Assembly (NCBI RefSeq): GCF_007164525.1 | Contig: NZ_AP019791.1 | Span: 2,901,501 to 2,965,500, forward strand | Direction: 5' to 3' | Origin: Rubrobacter xylanophilus | GTDB lineage: Bacteria; Actinomycetota; Rubrobacteria; Rubrobacterales; Rubrobacteraceae | DNA: 64,000 nucleotides | Part shown: positions 58,519 to 64,000 of the stretch, piece by piece | Layout of the letters: each line of letters starts with the position of its first letter | Numbering within the stretch: position 1 is the stretch's first letter | Translations under genes and position numbers: made by a program | Notes under the pieces: model-generated | Databases searched by the model: none | What the model was told of the DNA's origin: nothing | The model's input: only the letters and a program-made list of their open reading frames with translations

Positions 58519-59868
58519 TTGAGCGGGCTCCGGCCATCCAGGGGAAGGGCCTCCGCGCTCGCGGTGTGGGCGTGGGTTCTCTACGACTTCTCCAACACCA
58601 TTTTCTCGGTCAGCATTTTGAGCTTCTTCTTCCCGGTCTGGCTCGGGGACGAGCTCGGGGCCGGAGCCGGGACGGTGAACGCCGCGGCGGCGCTCTCGGC
58701 GGCGCTCGTGCTCCTCACCGCCCCGGCGGTCGGGGCGGTCGCGGACCTCCGGCAGCGCCGGGTGCGGTATCTGGTCGTGCTGACCTTGCTGGCCTGCGTT
58801 CTCACCGCGGCGCTCGACGCCGCCGGCGGGGTCGTGGTCGCGGTCGCGCTGTTCGTCGCCGCGGACCTCGCCTACCAGTCGGCGCTGGTCTTCTACAACG
58901 CGCTCTTGCCGGTGGTTGCGGCGGGGCGGGGGGCGGGGAGGGTCAGCGGCTACGGGACCGCTGCGGGGTACGTGGGGTCCATCTTCGCCCTGCTCGTGCT
59001 CACCCTCTTCGTCACCCGCGGGGAGGAGGTGCGCGCCCTGCTCGGGCCTCTGGGGTGGTGGTTGGATCCGGGGCAGACCAGCTCCAACGCCTTCGTCCCC
59101 ACCGCCGTGCTCTATCTCCTCTTCAGCCTGCCCGCCTTCTTCCTGGTGCCCGATCCGCGGGTGCGCCGGCCGCGGCCGGGGGGGATCGGTCGGGCGTACC
59201 GGGACGTGATCTCCACGGTGCGGGGTATCCGCCGGTACCGGGGGATGGCCCCCTTCATCCTCTCCACCATCCTGTACACCGACGCGGCCAACACCGCCAT
59301 CTCCAACATGGCCCTCTACGGGAGAGAGGTCTTCGGGATGCAGAGCCAGGAGATCCGCAACCTACTGCTCTTCTCCACCCTCTTCGCCGTCGCCGGCTCC
59401 TTCGGCTGCGGTTTTCTCTCCGACCGGTGGGGGCCGCGCCGGGCGCTCATGGCGGTGCTCGTTCTCTGGCTCGCCGCCATCCTCCTGGCGGCCGGGGCCG
59501 TCTCCGCGTGGATGCTCTACTTGGCCGGGCCGCTCGTCGGGGTGGCGCTCGGGGGCACCTGGACCGCCGGGCGGCCCATGCTCGTCGCCCTCTCCCCGCC
59601 CGAGAAGCTCGGGGAGTTCTTCGGGATCTACTCCTTCGCCGGCAAGGTCTCCGCCGTGGCCGGGCCCGCGGTCACGGCGCTGCTGCTGTTCGGGCTCGGG
59701 GACCTCGGGTCGGCGGCCTACAGGATCTCCGTCGGCTCACTCGCCCTCGTCATGGTGCTGGCCATGCTGGTGCTCGCCCGCGTCCCGGACGTCCGGCCCG
59801 CCGGGGTGGTGGACAGGTACGCCCCCGAGGTTCTAGTCTCTAGGGAAAACGGAGAGGTGGTGCGCTGA
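58519..59868 (+). CDS. MFS transporter, UMF1/Atg22-like
   Basis: Membrane protein of 449 residues with 11-12 helices. The start AVWAWVLYDFSNTIFSVSILSFFFPVWLGDE is the UMF1 hallmark (W-x-x-YD-F-A/S-N). FLSDRWGPRRALM is the central loop motif. The TTG start at 58519 lies 14 bp after TATACT and lacks a strong ribosome site. Substrate unknown; Atg22 relatives export amino acids from vacuoles, but bacterial members are uncharacterised. The next gene, nagA, begins 2 bp after its stop, so an amino-sugar-related substrate is conceivable. Confidence 0.87.
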   Translation: MSGLRPSRGRASALAVWAWVLYDFSNTIFSVSILSFFFPVWLGDELGAGAGTVNAAAALSAALVLLTAPAVGAVADLRQRRVRYLVVLTLLACVLTAALDAAGGVVVAVALFVAADLAYQSALVFYNALLPVVAAGRGAGRVSGYGTAAGYVGSIFALLVLTLFVTRGEEVRALLGPLGWWLDPGQTSSNAFVPTAVLYLLFSLPAFFLVPDPRVRRPRPGGIGRAYRDVISTVRGIRRYRGMAPFILSTILYTDAANTAISNMALYGREVFGMQSQEIRNLLLFSTLFAVAGSFGCGFLSDRWGPRRALMAVLVLWLAAILLAAGAVSAWMLYLAGPLVGVALGGTWTAGRPMLVALSPPEKLGEFFGIYSFAGKVSAVAGPAVTALLLFGLGDLGSAAYRISVGSLALVMVLAMLVLARVPDVRPAGVVDRYAPEVLVSRENGEVVR

Positions 59869-59870
59869 CG

Positions 59871-61028
59871 GTGAGCCTAGTGGCGCTCAAAGGAAGGGTC
59901 GTCACCGACTACGAGGTCTGGGATGAGGGCTGCGTCCTGCTCGGGGACGGGGCCGTGCGCGAGGTCGGCCGCGACGCGAGCGTGGCGGAGGCCGCCGACG
60001 AGGTGCACGAGCTGGGGGACGCCCTGATCCTGCCGGGTTTCGTGGACCTGCAGGTCAACGGGGCCTTCGGCGTGGACGTCGCCGACCGGCCGGAGCTCCT
60101 CGGCGAGCTCTCGAGACGGCTGGTCTCCACCGGGACCACGGCCTACCTCCCCACCGTCATTACCTCGTCCCCGCAGACCTACGAGCGGGTGTTGCCCGAG
60201 ATCTCCGCCGGTATGGCCGGGCCCTTCGGGGCCCGATCCCTCGGGGTTCATCTGGAGGGCCCCTTCATAAGTCCCGGACGCCGGGGGGCCCACCCGGCCG
60301 AGCACGTCCGACCCCCGGATGCGGGATTCCTCGGCTGGCTGCTGGAGCTCGCTCCCGTGCGCATGATGACCGCCGCCCCCGAGCTCGAGGGCGCGGACGG
60401 GCTGATGGCGGCGGCCCGCGACCGGGGGGTCGTGGTCTCGCTCGGGCACTCCGACGCCCCCTTCGAGGTCGCCTACGCCGCCCTCGACCGCTACGCCGCC
60501 GGGGTCACCCACCTCTTCAACGCCATGAGCCCCCTCCACCATCGCGATCCCGGGCTCCCCGGCGCCGGCTTCGCCCATCCCCGGGCCGTGTGCGGCCTCA
60601 TCGCCGACGGCCGCCACGTCCACCCCGAGATGGTCGCCCTCGCCTTCCGGATGCTCGGTCCCGACCGCCTTTGCCTGGTCACCGACGCCATCTCCGCGGC
60701 CGGAATGGACGCCGGCGATTTCACCCTCGCCGGCCGCCGGGTGCGGCTGGAGGGCGGCGTCCCGCGGCTCGACGACGGGACCATAGCGGGGAGCGTCCTC
60801 ACCATGGAGCGGGCCTTCCAGAACATACTGGCCTTCACCGGCTGCACGATCCCCGAAGCCGCCCGCATGGCCGCCGCCACCCCCGCCCGGCTCGTAGGGG
60901 AGGGGAGGCGCAAGGGGCGGCTCAGCCCGGGCTACGACGCCGACGTCACCGTGCTGGCCCCCGACCTCTCCGTGGAGGCCGTGTGGGTCGGCGGCAGGCA
61001 GCTGTACTCAGCGGGAAAGGTGGTGTGA
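59871..61028 (+). CDS. nagA: N-acetylglucosamine-6-phosphate deacetylase
   Basis: Amidohydrolase of 385 residues converting GlcNAc-6-P to glucosamine-6-P and acetate in amino-sugar and peptidoglycan recycling. Motifs are LPGFVDLQVNGAFGVDVAD, LGVHLEGPFISPGRRGAHP (metal Glu), VSLGHSDA (metal His), THLFNAMSPLHHRDPG (metal His and substrate site), LIADGRHVHPEM and the catalytic Asp in LVTDAISAAG. GTG at 59871. NagB and a GlcNAc transporter are not nearby; only the UMF1-type MFS precedes it. Confidence 0.94.
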   Translation: MSLVALKGRVVTDYEVWDEGCVLLGDGAVREVGRDASVAEAADEVHELGDALILPGFVDLQVNGAFGVDVADRPELLGELSRRLVSTGTTAYLPTVITSSPQTYERVLPEISAGMAGPFGARSLGVHLEGPFISPGRRGAHPAEHVRPPDAGFLGWLLELAPVRMMTAAPELEGADGLMAAARDRGVVVSLGHSDAPFEVAYAALDRYAAGVTHLFNAMSPLHHRDPGLPGAGFAHPRAVCGLIADGRHVHPEMVALAFRMLGPDRLCLVTDAISAAGMDAGDFTLAGRRVRLEGGVPRLDDGTIAGSVLTMERAFQNILAFTGCTIPEAARMAAATPARLVGEGRRKGRLSPGYDADVTVLAPDLSVEAVWVGGRQLYSAGKVV

Positions 61029-61032
61029 GCGC

Positions 61033-61569
61033 ATGCAGAGATCCTTCGACGGCCTCGAGGTCGAAGTCGTCCGGGGCGACATAACGGACCAGCCGGACGT
61101 CGAGGCCATCGTCAACGCGGCCAACGCCGAGCTCATGCCCGGCGGGGGCGTGGCCGGGGCGATCCACCGGGCCGCCGGACCAGAACTCGCCGAAGAGTGC
61201 CGCCCGCTCGCCCCCATCCGGCCCGGACAGGCGGTGATCACCGGCGGACATCGTCTCCCGAACCGCCACGTGATCCACGTGCTCGGCCCGGTCTACGGGC
61301 AGGATCGGCCCGAGGAGAAACTCCTCGCCGACTGCTACCGCAACGCCCTGCGCCTGGCCGAGGAGAACGGCGTCTCCTCCGTTGCCTTCCCCGCCGTCTC
61401 CGCCGGAGCCTTCGGGTATCCCCTCGACGAGGCCGCCCGCGTCGCCGTCCGGACCGTCCGGGAGGAGGCTTCCCGGCTGCGCGGCGTCCGGCGGGTGCGG
61501 TTCGTGCTCTTCGGGGAGCGGGAGCTCGAGGCCTTCCGGCGGGCGCTGGAGGAGGCCGCCCGCGGCTGA
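61033..61569 (+). CDS. Macro-domain protein (O-acetyl-ADP-ribose deacetylase-like)
   Basis: Single macro domain of 178 residues. The start is LEVEVVRGDITDQPDVEAIVNAANAELMPGGGVAGAIHRAAG, which includes the conserved NAAN and GGGVAGAI loops, and SVAFPAVSAGAFGYPLDEAA is the second phosphate loop (SxGxFG). This pattern is that of MacroD/YmdB-type hydrolases acting on ADP-ribosyl groups or O-acetyl-ADP-ribose. ATG at 61033, 4 bp after nagA. The released acetyl or ADP-ribose substrate cannot be fixed. Confidence 0.92.
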   Translation: MQRSFDGLEVEVVRGDITDQPDVEAIVNAANAELMPGGGVAGAIHRAAGPELAEECRPLAPIRPGQAVITGGHRLPNRHVIHVLGPVYGQDRPEEKLLADCYRNALRLAEENGVSSVAFPAVSAGAFGYPLDEAARVAVRTVREEASRLRGVRRVRFVLFGERELEAFRRALEEAARG

Positions 61570-61593
61570 GGGCGTGCTAGAATCTAGCCTCGT

Positions 61594-62010
61594 ATGGCAC
61601 AGGCTCCGAGAAAAGTGCACCTCAGCGACGAGGAGTGGCGGGCGAAGCTCACGCCCGAGCAGTACCGGGTGACCCGCGAAGGAGGCACCGAGCCGGCCTT
61701 CACCGGCGAGTACTGGGACCATAAAGAGGAGGGTGTCTACCGCTGCGTCTGCTGCGGGACCCCGCTCTTCTCCTCCGAGACCAAGTACGACTCCGGCACC
61801 GGCTGGCCCAGCTTCTGGGCCCCGCTCGAAGAGGCCAACGTGGCCTACAGGGAGGACCGCAGCCTCCTCATGCGCCGCACCGAGGTGCTGTGCGCCGCCT
61901 GCGACGCCCATCTCGGGCACGTCTTCGACGACGGTCCCCCGCCCACCGGCCGCCGCTACTGCATGAACTCCGCGGCCCTGCGCTTCTCGCCGGGGCCCCC
62001 GCCGGGCTGA
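61594..62010 (+). CDS. msrB: Peptide methionine-R-sulfoxide reductase
   Basis: MsrB of 138 residues repairing methionine R-sulfoxide in proteins. Zinc ligands are Cys51 and Cys54 (YRCVCCG), with Cys100 and Cys103 (LCAACD). The substrate motif is GTGWPSFW and the catalytic cysteine is Cys123 in [12 protein letters not shown]. No resolving Cys near residue 65 is visible, so recycling may use another Cys. Preceded by a 24-bp gap with TAGAATCTAG; the two genes may have separate promoters. Confidence 0.95.
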   Translation: MAQAPRKVHLSDEEWRAKLTPEQYRVTREGGTEPAFTGEYWDHKEEGVYRCVCCGTPLFSSETKYDSGTGWPSFWAPLEEANVAYREDRSLLMRRTEVLCAACDAHLGHVFDDGPPPTGRRYCMNSAALRFSPGPPPG

Positions 62011-62053
62011 GGGCGACGGAGGCCGCCCGCGGCCGTTATCATAGGGGGCCGGT

Positions 62054-63982
62054 ATGCCGCAGAGCTTGCGAACAGCAGCGCTGAGCCTTCTGGATCGCCG
62101 GGACTGGTTCTACCTGCTCTGGCTGCTCGTCCCGCTCGCGGCCTACACCCTGCTCTTGAGGCTGCTCGGACTCCGGCTGCAGGGAGAGGCCGGGGAGTTC
62201 TTCGGGACGCTGGGCCTTCTGCGCTCGGATTTCCTCTTCCTCGGGGGGTATGCGCTGCTCTCGGTGGGGCTGCTCGCCATATTCCGCCGGGGATGGGGCC
62301 GTTGGGCGGCGCTCGTGGTGCTGCACGCGAGCGCGGTGCTCGTGGTCGTGATCTCCACCAGCGCCTACCAGTACCTGAGTTCCACCGGGGCCACCCTCGA
62401 CTACAGCGTCGTCGCGTACTACCTGACCTCCTTCGGCGAGGCCACGGGGGCCATCTCCAGCGAGGCCCCGCTGTACATGTGGCTCATCCTCGCCGAGGCC
62501 GTCCTCTACGCGGCCTTCGGTCCCTGGGTCTTCACCAGGGCCTTTCTCGGGCCGCGGCGGAGGGCCGGGGGTAGCGCGTCTTCGCGGGGCGTAAGCCGCC
62601 GGAGGTTCATCGTCTCCGGGGTGGGGGCCGGGGCCGGGGTTCTCCTGCTGCGGGAGTCGCTGCTGCCGGAGGCCGCCCGGGGCCAGGGGACCTCCGTCTC
62701 CCGCTCGCCGGTCTCCAACCTCATAGCCACCCGCATAGAGGAGTCCAGGATGGACGCCGCCGCGGAGAGCGTCCGGGTTGCCAACACCCTGGGGGGCATC
62801 CGGCTCGAGCCCACCTTCCGCACCCGGAAGCGCCACGTCGCCCTCATACACCTGGAGTCCACCCGCGAGCGCTCCGTCACCCCGTACAACCGGGACATCG
62901 CGACGATGCCCCTGCTCGCCGGGCTCGCCCGGGACAACAGCCTGCTCGTCGAGTGGGCCTACACCACCACCCCGCATACCTCCAAGGCCATAACCTCGGT
63001 CAACACCGGCCTCTACCCCCACCCGGACACCGAGATCGTGGAGTCACGTCCCGGGGCCGTCCCCGCGCCCGGGATCGCCGCGCTGCTGGCCGAGCAGGGC
63101 TACCGGACCGCCTGGTTCCAGTCGGCCACCGAGAAGTTCGAGGATCGGGCCCGGCTCGTGGAGAACTTCGGCTACGGGCACTTCCAGGCCTACGAGGACA
63201 TGCGGACCGAGGGCTTCCAGCGGTCCAATTACCTGGGCTACGAGGACGACATCATGCTCGAGCCCAGCCGCCGCTGGCTCGAGGAGAACGCTTCTTCGCC
63301 CACCCTCGTCATGTACCTCGGGGTCACCCCGCACCACGAGTACCGGCCCGTGGACCGCTACGGGCGCCGCCGGTTCTCCGGGGAGAAGATGCTCGACCGC
63401 TACCTCAACAACGTCCGGTACGACGACTTCTGGGTCCGGAACATCATCCGGCAGTACAAGGAGCTCGGGCTCTACGAGGATACCATCTTCATCATCTACG
63501 GCGACCACGGTGAGGCCTTCGGGGAGCACGGGCTCAAGGGGCACGATCCGATCCCCTACGAGGAGGTCCTGCGGGTGCCCCTGATCATCCACGATCCGCA
63601 GGGCTTCGACGGCGGAGCGAGGATCGAAGGTCCTGTGCAGCTCATAGACTTCCCGCCGACCATCGTGGACCTGCTCGGCTTCCGGGTGACCGGTGGAGAG
63701 TACATCGGGCGCTCGCTGCTGCAACCGCCGGAGGAGCGCACCCTCCTCTTCAGCTGTCGGCCGGACGTAACGGCGATGGCCAGCATCCGCGGCTACGAGA
63801 AATACATCTACCACTACGGCAAGCGGCCCGAGGAGTTCTACGACCTCTCCCGCGACCCCACCGAGCAGAACGACCTCGCCTCTCGGGTGGGCAGGAGAGA
63901 GCTGCGGCGACGGCGGGAGGAGCTTCTGGAGTGGCACGCCCGGACCGCCGCGATCTTCGAGGAGCACCGGCGGCCGGCCTAG
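62054..63982 (+). CDS. Membrane-anchored LtaS-like sulfatase with internal twin-arginine motif
   Basis: Protein of 642 residues. Four membrane helices (about 18-40, 60-77, 85-104, 140-162) precede a second signal-like segment, SRRRFIVSG at 181-189 followed by a hydrophobic stretch to about 199, ending at AARGQG. The sulfatase-fold domain starts near residue 260: Glu268 (HLEST), nucleophile Thr309 (TTPHTSKA) and GDHGEAFGEHG near 485 match lipoteichoic-acid-synthase-type phosphoglycerol transferases, which use Thr instead of formylglycine. Likely acts outside the membrane on phospholipid or cell-wall polymers; the exact product is unknown. ATG at 62054 follows GGGGG. Confidence 0.87.
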   Translation: MPQSLRTAALSLLDRRDWFYLLWLLVPLAAYTLLLRLLGLRLQGEAGEFFGTLGLLRSDFLFLGGYALLSVGLLAIFRRGWGRWAALVVLHASAVLVVVISTSAYQYLSSTGATLDYSVVAYYLTSFGEATGAISSEAPLYMWLILAEAVLYAAFGPWVFTRAFLGPRRRAGGSASSRGVSRRRFIVSGVGAGAGVLLLRESLLPEAARGQGTSVSRSPVSNLIATRIEESRMDAAAESVRVANTLGGIRLEPTFRTRKRHVALIHLESTRERSVTPYNRDIATMPLLAGLARDNSLLVEWAYTTTPHTSKAITSVNTGLYPHPDTEIVESRPGAVPAPGIAALLAEQGYRTAWFQSATEKFEDRARLVENFGYGHFQAYEDMRTEGFQRSNYLGYEDDIMLEPSRRWLEENASSPTLVMYLGVTPHHEYRPVDRYGRRRFSGEKMLDRYLNNVRYDDFWVRNIIRQYKELGLYEDTIFIIYGDHGEAFGEHGLKGHDPIPYEEVLRVPLIIHDPQGFDGGARIEGPVQLIDFPPTIVDLLGFRVTGGEYIGRSLLQPPEERTLLFSCRPDVTAMASIRGYEKYIYHYGKRPEEFYDLSRDPTEQNDLASRVGRRELRRRREELLEWHARTAAIFEEHRRPA

Positions 63983-64000
63983 CCGGCGTCCCCGGAGGGG

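Noticed and set aside
1-64000. tRNA, rRNA, CRISPR arrays, insertion sequences and prophage
   Set aside because: I looked for tRNA-like clover leaves, regular direct repeats, transposase motifs and terminal inverted repeats, and found none I could support.

Overview
The window is a high-GC chromosome segment from an actinobacterium. GTG and TTG starts are frequent and genes are packed with 4-bp start/stop overlaps. The gene set fits the deep-branching genus Rubrobacter: a long B12 operon beside divergent protochlorophyllide-reductase-like N and B subunits. I infer the genus from remembered gene content, not from a search. I saw no rRNA, tRNA, CRISPR array, insertion sequence or prophage.

Layout. 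(1) 1-9425, minus strand: DUF305 and DUF3105 envelope proteins, DUF1232 and UPF0060 membrane proteins, then a zinc/cadmium efflux block. That block holds a P1B-ATPase, two CDF transporters, two ArsR/SmtB sensors, TrmO, a GNAT acetyltransferase, a methyltransferase and an HtrA protease. (2) 9513-20115: a small HATPase-like protein, an unknown helical protein, the DPOR-like B/N pair, then nucleoside catabolism (deoD, deoA, deoB) with an S9 peptidase and an APC permease. (3) 20192-25671: a GNAT acetyltransferase, a Yip1 protein, pyridoxal kinase, a MarR-MFS efflux pair behind a palindrome-rich promoter, two small paralogous membrane proteins, and about 500 bp with a probable broken gene and a 13-G tract. 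(4) 25672-31256: aconitase, a 2-hydroxyacid dehydrogenase, a GntR/UTRA regulator and an SDR. (5) 31267-53642: a sigma-70-like promoter, a cobalamin riboswitch and 21 co-directional genes for cobalt uptake and cobalamin synthesis. (6) 53639-56635: an MntR/DtxR-type regulator divergent from an Nramp transporter, and a ZIP transporter. (7) 56856-63982: a secreted coiled-coil cell-wall protein with a structured leader, a UMF1-type MFS, NagA, a macro-domain protein, MsrB and an LtaS-like sulfatase.

How the genes work together. The B12 operon makes adenosylcobalamin from precorrin-2 nearly to the end. It mixes marker enzymes of the anaerobic route (CbiX, CbiD, CbiG) with the late chelatase of the aerobic route (CobN plus a fused ChlI/ChlD-type ATPase). 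Precorrin-6A reductase and the uroporphyrinogen methyltransferase are not in the window. From cbtA to cobU every gene overlaps the next, so the riboswitch probably controls one transcript of about 22 kb. The metal genes form two units: zinc efflux under ArsR control at the left, and manganese/zinc uptake under DtxR-type control at the right.

The most unusual observation is the DPOR-like pair at 10156-12938. By eye its N subunit has lost all three cysteines, and its B subunit the aspartate, that hold the catalytic 4Fe-4S cluster of DPOR, while the overall fold and the C-terminal B domain remain recognisable.
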